NCBI GenBank assembly: GCA_944474755.1
Contig: OX104114.1
Location: 80,214,623-80,278,622 of the forward strand
Direction of reading: 5' to 3'
DNA from: Limnoperna fortunei
Lineage: Eukaryota > Mollusca > Bivalvia > Mytilida > Modiolidae
DNA: 64,000 nucleotides
The stretch's first letter is position 1. Every line of letters starts with the position of its first letter. Shown here in pieces: positions 50,290 to 60,187 of this stretch. The position numbers were made by a program, and so were the translations under genes. Under the pieces are notes generated by a model. The model saw only the letters and a program-made list of their open reading frames with translations. It did not search any database and was not told the DNA's origin.

Positions 50290-50960
50290 TTACTTTTGAT
50301 AGTCGTTAATAGGCATATCATGAATGAGCTTATTTTTATCAAAACCAGTAACACCGTCTAATAGTTATGAAAACTATAGCCTTATAATAGCTGTAAAAAG
50401 GCAGACATATTAAAGAAGTTTTGTTATGAGTTTTATAAAACATAACTGAAATACATGTAGAACAAGTTTAGTTAAAGGGGAAACCGTCGTGAGAACTTTA
50501 ATGTAGATTGGTAAGATTTTTACTTTGAATGTCGCAAAGAATCAAGAATCATTTAAAAAAAAGCGCTGTTGAATTCAGGTGAAATTACAAATTATTAGCT
50601 ACCTCATTACATTAAATAGAATGAGTGTTTATCCACAGTCGTGTCAAACATATAAATTCGTATATTTTGCCAAGTTCACGGAACTAAAAGGGAGAACAAC
50701 GACCGGTACGCGAAACCGTAAAAATGCGTCAAATCTTCTATTTAATCTCGGAATGTAATTCTAGCTCAATTGCCATATAAAAGTCAATTTTATTGTATAG
50801 CTGTTTTTTTAAATCTATTATCTTTTTGTAGAAGATTGTAATTTGTAAGAAAGAAAGTAACTTATTATATTTTGACAATACAATTATTTACAATAATATC
50901 TTGTCTAATAAATTTGCATATCATGCAATTTAAAAAATATTTGAAAAATGTTGTCGCTTC
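50290..50960. other. Rest of intron 3 of the lectin E pseudogene
   Basis: Resembles intron 3 of gene A in part, for example cagtcgtgtcaaacatataa at about 50637 against cggtcgtgtcaaaccacacg at about 15800. No gene or further repeat is visible. Confidence 0.5.
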
Positions 50961-51030
50961 TATTATGTTTGGCTACTGGTTAGGAAGTAAAGACGAGTTT
51001 ACGGAAAGTTATTGGAAATGGGCTACTAGT

Positions 51031-51386
51031 TGACAACGGCTCTGTAAATGACCTTTGACTGAGGGAGAGGAAATAAGTTCTTATTTTGATATTCAATGGA
51101 ATTTTGATATTTTAGCTGTATTTAAAAAACAGTTTCATATAGAATTGATAAATAAGTTTATTCATATAATTTGTTTTGTTATTTTATGGATGTTTGTGAG
51201 TTTCCTTGAGTACCCATCGTGGTTTCTAAATTTGCGAAAATTTTATCTAGACAACCCGAAAATTTAATGTTATATAGCTGAAATTATTTCGCTCGTCTCT
51301 CATTACTCACCGAAACTTGGTGCCTACGTGAGAGCAAAAAATGATGATAGTTCCCCCTGTAGGCAAAATTTAAGAGGCCGTTGTCA
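51031..51386. mobile_element. 356-bp MITE inside exon 4 of lectin E
   Basis: Perfect 10-bp inverted ends TGACAACGGC and GCCGTTGTCA, with weaker pairing for another nine bases. GT flanks both sides as a possible 2-bp target duplication. It splits the codons between the WAxS and the PFEYADW-like parts of the lectin exon. The open frame inside it has no recognisable features. Confidence 0.75.
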
Positions 51387-51541
51387 GTTATATCCGTTGG
51401 AATATGCAGACTTGTATCCTGGTGAACCAAATAATTGAGCCAATTCAGAAGATTGTTTACAGCTGTTTGTGGGTGAAAATCAACACTAGAATGACTCTAT
51501 ATGTGGCAATGAACATAATTTCATATGCGAAACAAAGTTTG

Positions 51542-51892
51542 TAATTATATTGTGTGTGAAACTAAATTTTTATGTGTTGACCGTTTGTGAAAAACATATA
51601 TCTTATCATGTTGATTTATCATATATTAGTTCAAATTACGTCGTGTTGTTAATTAATGGCAACTTCAGTTTTGAATTAGATCGAGTGATGCATGTACGTT
51701 CTGATAAATCCCTTTAAAATATACGTTCAACGAATTTCACGTAACGGAGTTATTTAGATTTCATGGCCTCTGAATAGCCGCATGACACATACTATAAGAA
51801 ACAAAAGTTTTTCAGATTTATTACTTCTAGCGATTTAGTATTGGATTTATCCTGTGGATTTATTAAACATCATGAATACAGGGTTCAGAAAT
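51542..51892. other. Sequence downstream of lectin E, no gene seen
   Basis: Contains a decayed read-through of exon 4 (KLNFYVLTVCEKH, as in gene A) up to about 51600, then unremarkable AT-rich sequence. Confidence 0.4.
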
Positions 51893-52397
51893 CCGCTGGA
51901 TAGATATATTATATGGTTGTCACAATATTTAGACGTTTGTATACAATGTGCTTGTTTGACAAGTAACTTTGTATTCCTTTATAATAAATACAAAAATGCT
52001 GAATAAGATTATTGTCAGATTAATATGTATTGGGTACTAAAATTCCATCGTCACACGTTAGTACAAATGTACTATCTCTTTGTTTACGATTCACATCGGT
52101 TGATATTTTTTATATAGCAGATTTTGCCTAGGGGTCTAAACCACTAGACATAAAGCATGCGAATGGGTGTCACAGTGTCATAACGGTGCGAGTTCAAATC
52201 CCGCGGTTGGGGGGGGGGGTGGTAAGTACAAAATTTGACAGTATTAAAATCTACTTGGGCTGAATTTGTAGACGAATATATAAATATTTGACATTAACCT
52301 TGTATTTCTAATGTGTCAGAAATTCGCTGTATAGTGAGATATATTATATAGTTGTCACAATACCTTCACATATAGCGGATTTGGCCGAGGGGTTTAG
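51893..52397 (+). repeat. Tandem partial duplication of a tRNA-like repeat
   Basis: Unit 1 (51893 to about 52313) holds ttcagaaatccgctggatag, ATTATATGGTTGTCACAATA and a degenerate tRNA-like part at about 52120-52210, with GATTTTGCCTAGGGGTCTAA and a B-box GCGAGTTCAAATCCC. A G run follows. Unit 2 (from 52314) repeats the first half and the first A-box part (GCGGATTTGGCCGAGGGG) and stops at 52397, exactly where the large inverted-repeat structure begins. Confidence 0.6.
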
Positions 52398-52418
52398 AAC
52401 GAAAGCCCAGAAGGCTCA

Positions 52419-52546
52419 TTCGATATTCGAAATTCGAGATTCGAAACTCGTATTTCGAGATTCGAAATTCGAAATTCAATATAGTTATAACCAATCAGAT
52501 TGTGTGTGACATAATCGTCTACCAATCAGAATAGTTCTTATATAAA
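52419..52546 (+). promoter_or_regulatory. Promoter-like module in the left arm
   Basis: An AT-TCGAA array (52420-52478) is followed by CCAAT boxes at 52491 and 52522, 31 bases apart, and a TATATAAA ending at 52546. This is the layout of an NF-Y-type promoter pointing inward into the structure. No reading frame worth calling follows. Confidence 0.5.
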
Positions 52547-52729
52547 CGTAGCCATGTGCTGTTATTTTTATTTGGGGTTTTAACCGTCGACATATTTGTC
52601 AAAGAATGACTGTGTTCAACATGGTTTTGTTAAAAAAAATAAAATTTATAAGCTTAAGTTGTTATTTAATCAAATTAATTCAGTTCACAATAACATCTTG
52701 ATTTTATAAATCAAGAACACGAATGTACC

Positions 52730-53290
52730 TGTAGGACGTAATTCAACAAAACTTTGTGTGTAGGAAGTACACCATATGTAGTTGTGCATGTTACCAGGGA
52801 ATTTAGATCTTCAAATTTTAATGGGAGTTATGGCCCTTTGAACTTTAAATTTGCTGAAAATACTAATTTATCATCTTGTCGGAGCTACTCATTTGAAAAA
52901 ATCTTTATGGAGTTTGACAAAACTTGGTATATAGTAGGCACAACATATTTAGCTGAGCATATTGCCAGGGCATTTTGGCCCTCAAATTTTGTGTGGGGGC
53001 TAGGAAATCATTGAAGCATGACCAAAGTGGCCCCCCTTTTTGAAATTTTGGATCCGCAACTGGCTTATTTTGGCCCTTTGAACTTAGAAATGTGCTGAAA
53101 ATACCCATTAATTATCTTGTCAGCACAAATCCTCTGAAACTACTCAGTACTATACAAAATTTCATGAAACGTGGTATGTTACTAGTACACCATATATGTA
53201 GTTGTGCATATTATCAGGAATTGTTGATTTCTAAATTTATATGGTAGTTATGGCTATTTGAACTTCGAAATTTCAGTAATCCTCAATAAT
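52730..53290. repeat. Diverged tandem units with CACCATATGTAGTTGTGCAT
   Basis: Phrases such as AGTACACCATATGTAGTTGT, TTATGGCCCTTTGAACTT and GAAACTACTCAGTAC recur at about 52769, 52925 and 53188 in changed form. This suggests about three old units of roughly 200 bp. It is part of the left half of the large inverted structure, with no counterpart in the right half. Frames over it are not supported as genes. Confidence 0.45.
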
Positions 53291-53344
53291 CATGGTTTTC
53301 GCTTTAACTCCCCTAAAACTACAGTTAGGTGCAGTCCTAACATA

Positions 53345-54240
53345 ACATAAAGTTAACTTAAACCAGTCCAAATCTCTGGTCAAAATCTCTGCTTTTGAGA
53401 AAAAAAATCTCTGCTTTTTGACCAAAAACCAGTCAATTTGACCGCTTTGACAGGACAAAATTTTGTCCAAATCTCTGCTTTAAATATTGTCAAATTCTCT
53501 GCTTTTGTCAAGTGGACAAAAACGGTCCAAATCTCTGCTTTTGTCAAATTGACAAAAACGGTCAAAATCTCTGCTTTCAAATGTCACGTGACAAAAATGT
53601 CCAGAGGACAAAAATTGTCTAAATCTCTGCTTTCCAATTGTCACGTGACCAAAATGTCCAGTGGACAAAAATTGTCAAAATCTTAGTCTCGATCACCCAG
53701 ACGCATATATAAATAGCGTCTGGGATCACCTTGTTGTAATTTCGCTACCAATAGGTGGAGACAAAACAATGATTCTATTTTTAGGGCCTATTTTTAGACC
53801 AGGAAAACCATGCAAACATGTCTATACTTATAAAATGACGTCACAGTAAGATTCTTTCTTGATTGTGCATAACAATAATATTTGTTTAATTAATTGATAA
53901 AGTTATATTTTATAAAAATATTCAAATGTTAACTTTGGTACAATTTTTTATACACTTCTTGATATAAACGGAAGTAATTTTTTAGACAGTAAAAATACCA
54001 TCCAATCAAAAATTACGCCCAGTTTTGGGCGTAATTATAACGAGTTCAATATAGAGATGAATCCAGACGCACAAATGAAATTAAGCGTCTGGATGATCGA
54101 GACTATCAAAATCTCTGCTTTTCAATAGTCACGTGACAAAAATGTCCAGTAGACAAAATCTCTGCTTTTCAATTTTCACGTCACAAAATGTCCCTTTGTA
54201 CAAAAAGTCAAAATATATGCTTTATTTAATCATTTCGTTA
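53345..54240. repeat. Left palindrome array with AATCTCTGCTTT motif
   Basis: The phrase AAATCTCTGCTTT recurs about ten times, alternating with short palindromes: GTCACGTGAC (53583, 53640, 54128), TGTCCAGTGGACA, TTTGTCAAATTGACAAA and AGTTAACTT. A 418-bp MITE is inserted at 53686-54103. The frames on both strands are by-products of the repeats. Confidence 0.8.
53686..54103. mobile_element. 418-bp MITE with TA target duplication
   Basis: Inverted ends GTCTCGATCACCCAGACGC and GCGTCTGGATGATCGAGAC (one mismatch) are flanked by TA at 53684-53685 and 54104-54105. Each end also contains its own inner hairpin, CCAGACGC..GCGTCTGG. A further hairpin ATTACGCCCA..TGGGCGTAAT lies at about 54012-54036. TA duplication points to Tc1/mariner-type mobilisation. 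Confidence 0.8.
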
Positions 54241-54349
54241 CAAATTGTCAATTAGACAATCATCAAAAATTAGTTAACGAAATCTACGGCAGTCTATTTT
54301 AAAGAACGCGTCCGATTTCTTTCCCGTCCGCGTTTCGGTAAATGTATAG

Positions 54350-57300
54350 CAAGCCGTTGTGGTTACCTTAGCCGTGCAATTAAAAACCATATTTTGCATA
54401 TAAATTCAATCCTGAAACCTTGGCAATACCATTAAAACAAAATATTCAACATATAAAATCAATCCTGACACCATAGTGATCATGGTGATGGAATTAAAAA
54501 ACCATATTTCACATATAAAATCAATCCTGAAACTTTTAAAATACAATTAATATCTATATTTAACATATAAAATCTCTAATGATACTGAAGCAATGTAATC
54601 AAAAACCATATTTCACATATAAAATCACCCTGGAGACCTAAGTGATGCAATTAAAAACCATAATTAACATACAAAATCAATAATGACACTGAAGCAATGA
54701 AATTAAAAACTCTATTTCACATATAAAGTCACCCTGGAGACCTTAATAGCCATGCAATTCCAAACCATATTTTACATATAAAATCAATCCTGAGACCATA
54801 TAGATGGAATTAAAACCATATTCTGCATATAAATCAATCGTTAAACCTTGGCAATACAATTAAACAATATATTTAACAAATAAAATCACTAGAAAGACTT
54901 TAGCAATCTAATCAAAAATCATATGTCACAAATAAAATCACTCTGGAGACCTAAGTGATGCAATTAAAATCCATATTTAACATATAAATCAATCTCGACA
55001 CTTTACCAATGCAACTAGAAACCATATTTCACATATAAAATCAATCCTGAAGCCTTGGTTATGCCATAAAAAACAATATCTCACATATAGAATCACTCTG
55101 GAGACCTAAGAGATGCAATTAAAATCCATATTTAACATATAAAATCAATCTCGAGACTTTAGCAATGCAACTAGAAACCATATTTCACATATAAAATCAT
55201 TCCTGAAGCCTTGGTAATGCCATAAAAACTATATGTCACATATAAAATCACTCTGGAGACTTAAGAGATGCAATTAAAATCCATATTTAACATATAAAAC
55301 CAATCTCGAGACTTTAGCAGTGCAAGTAGAAACCATATTTCATATATAAAATCATTCCTGAAGCCTTGGCAATGCCATAAAAAACAATATGTCACATATA
55401 AAGTCACTCTGGAGACATAAGAGATGCAATTAAAATCCATATTTAACATATAAAACCAATCTCGACACTTTACCAATGCAACTAGAAACCATATTTCACA
55501 TATAAAATCACTCTGGAGACCTAAGAGATCCAATTAAAATCCATATTTAACATATAAAATCAATCTCGACACTTTACCAATGCAACTAGAAACCATATTT
55601 CACATATAAAATCATTCCTGAAGCCTTGGTAATGCCATAAAAACAATATGTCACATATAAAATCACTCTGGAGACATAAGAGATGCAATTAAAATCCATA
55701 TTTAACATATAAAACCAATCTCGAGACTATAGCAGTGCAACTAGAAACCATATTTCACATATAAAATCATTCCTGTGGCCTTGGTTATGCCATAAAAAAC
55801 AATATCTCACAAATAGAATCACTCTGGAGACCTAAGAGATGCAATTAAAATCCATATTTAACATATAAAATCAATCTCGACACTTTACCAATGCAACTAG
55901 AAACCATATTTCACATATAAAATCATTCCTGAAGCCTTGGTAATGCCATAAAAACAATATGTCACATATAAAATCACTCTGGAGACATAAGAGATGCAAT
56001 TAAAAACCATATTTCACATATAAAATCATTCCTGAAGCCTTGGTAATGCCATAAAAACAATATGTCACATATAAAATCACTCTGGAGACATAAGAGATGC
56101 AATTAAAAACCATATTTCATATATAAAATCATTCCTGAAGCCTTGGCAATGCCATAAAAAACAATATGTCACATATAAAGTCACTCTGGAGACATAAGAG
56201 ATGCAATTAAAATCCATATTTAACATATAAAACCAATCTCGACACTTTACCAATGCAACTAGAAACCATATTTCACATATAAAATCACTCTGGAGACCTA
56301 AGAGATCCAATTAAAATCCATATTTAACATATAAAATCAATCTCGACACTTTACCAATGCAACTAGAAACCATATTTCACATATAAAATCATTCCTGAAG
56401 CCTTGGTAATGCCATAAAAACAATATGTCACATATAAAATCACTCTGGAGACAAGAGATGCAATTAAAATCCATATTTAACATATAAAACCAATCTCGAG
56501 ACTTTAGCAGTGCAACTAGAAACCATATTTCACATATAAAATCATTCCTGTGGCCTTGGTTATGCCATAAAAAACAATATCTCACAAATAGAATCACTCT
56601 GGAGACCTAAGAGATGCAATTAAAATCCATATTTAACATATAAAATCAATCTCGACACTTTACCAATGCAACTAGAAACCATATTTCACATATAAAATCA
56701 TTCCTGAAGCCTTGGCAATGCCATAAAAAACAATATGTCACATATAAAGTCACTCTGGTGACATAAGAGATGCAATTAAAATCCATATTTAACATATAAA
56801 ACCAATCTCGACACTTTACCAATGCAACTAGAAACCATATTTCACATATAAAATCACTCTGGAGACCTAAGAGATCCAATTAAAATCCATATTTAACATA
56901 TAAAATCAATCTCGACACTTTACCAATGCAACTAGAAACCATATTTCACATATAAAATCATTCCTGAAGCCTTGGTAATGCCATAAAAACAATATGTCAC
57001 ATATAAAATCACTCTGGAGACATAAGAGATGCAATTAAAATCCATATTTAACATATAAAACCAATCTCGAGACTATAGCAGTGCAACTAGAAACCATATT
57101 TCACATATAAAATCATTCCTGTGGCCTTGGTTATGCCATAAAAAACAATATCTCACAAATAGAATCACTCTGGAGACCTAAGAGATGCAATTAAAATCCA
57201 TATTTAACATATAAAATCAATCTCGACACTTTACCAATGCAACTAGAAACCATATTTCACATATAAAATCATTCCTGAAGCCTTGGTAATGCCATAAAAA

Positions 57301-58650
57301 CAATATGTCACATATAAAATCACTCTGGAGACATAAGAGATGCAATTAAAAACCATATTTCACATATAAAATCATTCCTGAAGCCTTGGTAATGCCATAA
57401 AAACAATATGTCACATATAAAATCACTCTGGAGACATAAGAGATGCAATTAAAAACCATATTTCATATATAAAATCATTCCTGAAGCCTTGGCAATGCCA
57501 TAAAAAACAATATGTCACATATAAAGTCACTCTGGAGACATAAGAGATGCAATTAAAATCCATATTTAACATATAAAACCAATCTCGACACTTTACCAAT
57601 GCAACTAGAAACCATATTTCACATATAAAATCACTCTGGAGACCTAAGAGATCCAATTAAAATCCATATTTAACATATAAAATCAATCTCGACACTTTAC
57701 CAATGCAACTAGAAACCATATTTCACATATAAAATCATTCCTGAAGCCTTGGTAATGCCATAAAAACAATATGTCACATATAAAATCACTCTGGAGACAA
57801 GAGATGCAATTAAAATCCATATTTAACATGTAAAACCAATCTCGAGACTTTAGCAGTGCAACTAGAAACCATATTTCACATATAAAATCATTCCTGTGGC
57901 CTTGGTTATGCCATAAAAAACAATATCTCACAAATAGAATCACTCTGGAGACCTAAGAGATGCAATTAAAATCCATATTTAACATATAAAATCAATCTCG
58001 ACACTTTACCAATGCAACTAGAAACCATATTTCACATATAAAATCATTCCTGAAGCCTTGGTAATGCCATAAAAACAATATGTCACATATAAAATCACTC
58101 TGGAGACCTAAGAGATGCAATAAAAATCCATATTTTACATATAAAACCAATCTCGAGACTTTAGCAGTGCAACTAGAAATGATATTTCACATATAAAATC
58201 ATTCCTGTAGCCTTGGTTATGCCATAAAAAACAATATCTCACATATAGAATCACTCTGGAGACCTAAGAGATGCAATTTAAATCCATATTTAACATATAA
58301 AATCAATCTCGACACTTTACCAATGCAACTGGAAACCATATTTCATATATAAAATCATTCCTGAAGCCTTGGTAATGCCATAAAAACAATATCTCACATA
58401 TAAAATCACTCTGGAGACCTAAGCGATGCAATTAAAAACCATATTTCACATATAAAATCATTCCTGCGACCATAGTGATGGGAAAAAAAACTATATTTTA
58501 CAAATAATATCAATCCTGAGACCTGAGCTATAAAAGTAAAAACCATACTTTTATGTATAAAATCACTCTGGGGATATTAGTGATGGAATTAAAACCATAT
58601 TTTACCTATAAAATTATTCCTGATACCCAAAAGATGCAACCAAAATGTCA
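54350..58650. repeat. Satellite: 52-bp monomers, trimers and a 1.35-kb higher-order repeat
   Basis: Monomers of about 52 bp share CATATAAAATCA and fall into three types: AAACCATATTTCACATATAA with TTCCTGAAGCCTTGG; ACAATATGTCACATATAAAA with CTCTGGAGAC and AAGAGATGCAATT; and ATCCATATTTAACATATAAA with TCTCGACACTTTACC. They usually follow each other as trimers of about 155-158 bp or dimers of about 104 bp. A longer block of about 1,346 bp is duplicated almost exactly (positions 56077 and 57423, 56337 and 57683). Outer monomers are more diverged than central ones. The identical minus-strand frames are not genes. Confidence 0.95.
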
Positions 58651-59320
58651 TGAATGTGGGTTTAACCATTGTAAATATATGATATTTTACATTATTGTTT
58701 AATTGTTGTGTACTTTAATAAGATTTAGTTGTAAAAATACAGAACTCTCATAGATTTTTAACCTATTTTTTATTATTATCACACATTTTGGATATGCAAT
58801 GTACTTTCAATTGGATACATGTAGACTTAATTTATATTTTGAATGATTGCTAAGTTCAAGAGTTGTAATTTATATTATGATATCGAAGAATTGCTTGAAT
58901 TATAGATTTTTATATAACAAAGATATGTCTCACTTTATTGGACTATACATTAACATTTAATTAAAGGAAACAACGGCGCAATAAGTAATATGTTTCCGTG
59001 CCGTAAGATTTAAAACATTTGATATCCTCCAGAAACACGTAAATAGCAAACAAATCTGCAATTCTTTCATTAACTAATTTTGTATTTTATCGATTGTTTT
59101 TTTTAGTAGGATTTTAATAAACGACAAAGGATTTGATTCATCTTTCGTATACTTTTCATTCCGACAACGCGCAGATAAAATAAATGGACGTACGATACAA
59201 CCGGTCGGTCTTTCGTAAAAAAATTGTCAAAAAACATTAAAAAGGTAAAAGTTAAAAGTGTTTTAAAGTGCATTCGAAAGGTTAGCAAGTTGACATAGTG
59301 GACATAAATTTCCAAGAAAA
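58651..59320. other. Spacer between satellite and right palindrome array
   Basis: AT-rich with no gene or repeat visible. The frames in 59103-59351 overlap the palindrome array and are not supported. Confidence 0.5.
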
Positions 59321-59324
59321 TAAA

Positions 59325-59690
59325 AAAATGTCCAGTGGACAAAATTGTCACGTGACAAAATTGTCAGAACAAAAAATGTCCTGTTGACAAACTTGTCACG
59401 TGACAAAATTGTCAAGAGAAAAAAAATTGTCCAGAGGACAGAAATTGTCAAAAGAAAAAAAAAGTCCAGTGGACACAAATTGTCAAAAGAACAAAAATGT
59501 CCAGTGGACAGAAATTGTCAACAAATTGTCAAATGGACAGAAATATATTGTATAAAAAAATTGTCAAAAGAACAGCCCAAGTTAACTTGGGTTGTCAAAA
59601 TCTCTGCTCAAACCAGTCAAATTCTCTGCTCGAAGTTAACTTAAAGCAGTCAGAATCTCTGCTTTACAAGTTAACTAGCATGTTATGTTA
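59325..59690. repeat. Right palindrome array
   Basis: It has the same vocabulary as the left array: TGTCCAGTGGACA, GTCACGTGAC at 59347 and 59395, and GTCAAAATCTCTGCT (three copies near the end). It also has a 16-base perfect palindrome CCCAAGTTAACTTGGG (about 59577-59592) and AGTTAACTT. The AATCTCTGCT motif runs in the same direction as in the left array, although the outer arms are inverted. Confidence 0.8.
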
Positions 59691-59739
59691 GGACTGCACC
59701 CAACTGTACTCAACCAAATTTTATGTAGTTTCGATATAA

Positions 59740-60055
59740 CCAAGGAATTCTGATTGGTAGAGATTATGTCAGACGCAATCTGATTGGCTAAAACTATATT
59801 GAATTTCGAATTTCGATTTTCGAATTTCGAATCTCGAATTTCGAATTTCGAATCTCGAATTTCGAATTTCGAATCTCGAATCTCGAATTTCGAATCTCGA
59901 ATATGTAAGAACTATTCTGATTGGTAGACGATTATGTCACACGCAATCTGATTGGTTATAACTATATTGAATTTCGAATTTCGAAATTCGAATCTAGAAT
60001 CTAGAATTTCGAATTTCGATTCTCGAATTTCGAATGAACCTTCTGGGCTTTCGTT
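59740..60055 (-). promoter_or_regulatory. Two promoter-like modules in the right arm
   Basis: In minus-strand sense there are two consecutive modules, each an array of AATTCGAA/GATTCGA words followed by two CCAAT boxes. The ATTGG cores are at 59951 and 59920 (31 apart) and at 59783 and 59753 (30 apart). The left arm has one such module, so this module was duplicated here. Unlike the left copy, no TATATAAA follows. Confidence 0.5.
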
Positions 60056-60096
60056 TGACTGGTCCCCCTGCCGTATTTATAACTCGTACCTCGTAC

Positions 60097-60102
60097 TATA
60101 AA
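60097..60102 (+). promoter_or_regulatory. TATA box before the RecQ-like exon
   Basis: TATAAA is centred in a small palindrome GTACTATAAAGTAC, 86 bases before the ATG at 60188. It lies between the end of the large inverted structure and the exon. Confidence 0.4.
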
Positions 60103-60187
60103 GTACGACAGGCATCTAGTAAATGTAACCTTGAACCTGAAACTGAAGACCGAAATGCATCATGGGAATTGTGTACATTGTTACAAA

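Larger units (their letters stand above)
43597..51541 (+). pseudogene. C-type lectin E, pseudogene split by later insertions
   Basis: All four main exons can be traced. Exon 1 (43597-43630) has lost 15 bases but keeps an ATG and the splice phase. Exon 2 (about 44321-44385) reads GTVYAELPLGWSHHGNSTYI, with Cys23 changed to Leu and Cys34 to Thr, and then decays. Exon 3 (45339-45431) has Cys51 changed to Arg and is one base short, giving a stop. Exon 4 (about 50967-51541) is interrupted by a 356-bp MITE, has TGA after EPNN, and the Trp codon of WND is TAG. Intron 3 matches that of gene A on both sides of a roughly 3.6-kb insertion (about 46860-50480) carrying the Tc1-like element and the tandem array. 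No functional product is possible. Confidence 0.85.
52398..60055. mobile_element. 7.66-kb inverted-repeat structure around a satellite
   Basis: Left end AACGAAAGCCCAGAAGGCTC (52398) and right end, in reverse complement, AACGAAAGCCCAGAAGGTTC (from 60055) face each other. Behind each end, in the same order from outside to inside, stand an array of AATTCGAA/AGATTCGAA words, a module with two CCAAT boxes, GGTGCAGTCCTAACATAACA, AGTTAACTT and arrays of short palindromes. Between them lies a 4.3-kb satellite. No reading frame resembling a transposase is visible inside. Its nature is unknown: a non-autonomous transposon with compound ends, or the two ends of a larger element that lost its core. Confidence 0.65.

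Noticed and set aside
51055..51267. 70-codon frame inside lectin E
   Set aside because: It lies inside the MITE inserted in the dead exon and has no recognisable features.
52120..52215. A second tRNA gene candidate
   Set aside because: A- and B-box-like words are present, but the stems do not pair, and the stretch belongs to a partly duplicated repeat.
53380..53686. Frames rich in KAEILT / VTKMSSGQKLSKS
   Set aside because: They are translations of the palindrome array and are equally open on both strands.
55261..57943. Repeated minus-strand frames (WFLVALVKCRDWFYMLNMDF type)
   Set aside because: They lie wholly in the AT-rich satellite and arise from monomer periodicity. The three-monomer trimer (about 156 bases) is close to a multiple of three, which keeps frames open by chance.
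54350..58650. CRISPR-like array
   Set aside because: All positions of the monomer are conserved, there are no unique spacers, and the context is eukaryotic.
52419..60034. Heat-shock elements in the TTCGAA arrays
   Set aside because: Heat-shock elements need GAA and TTC blocks separated by two bases (GAAnnTTC). Here they are joined directly or separated by one base, so the spacing is wrong.
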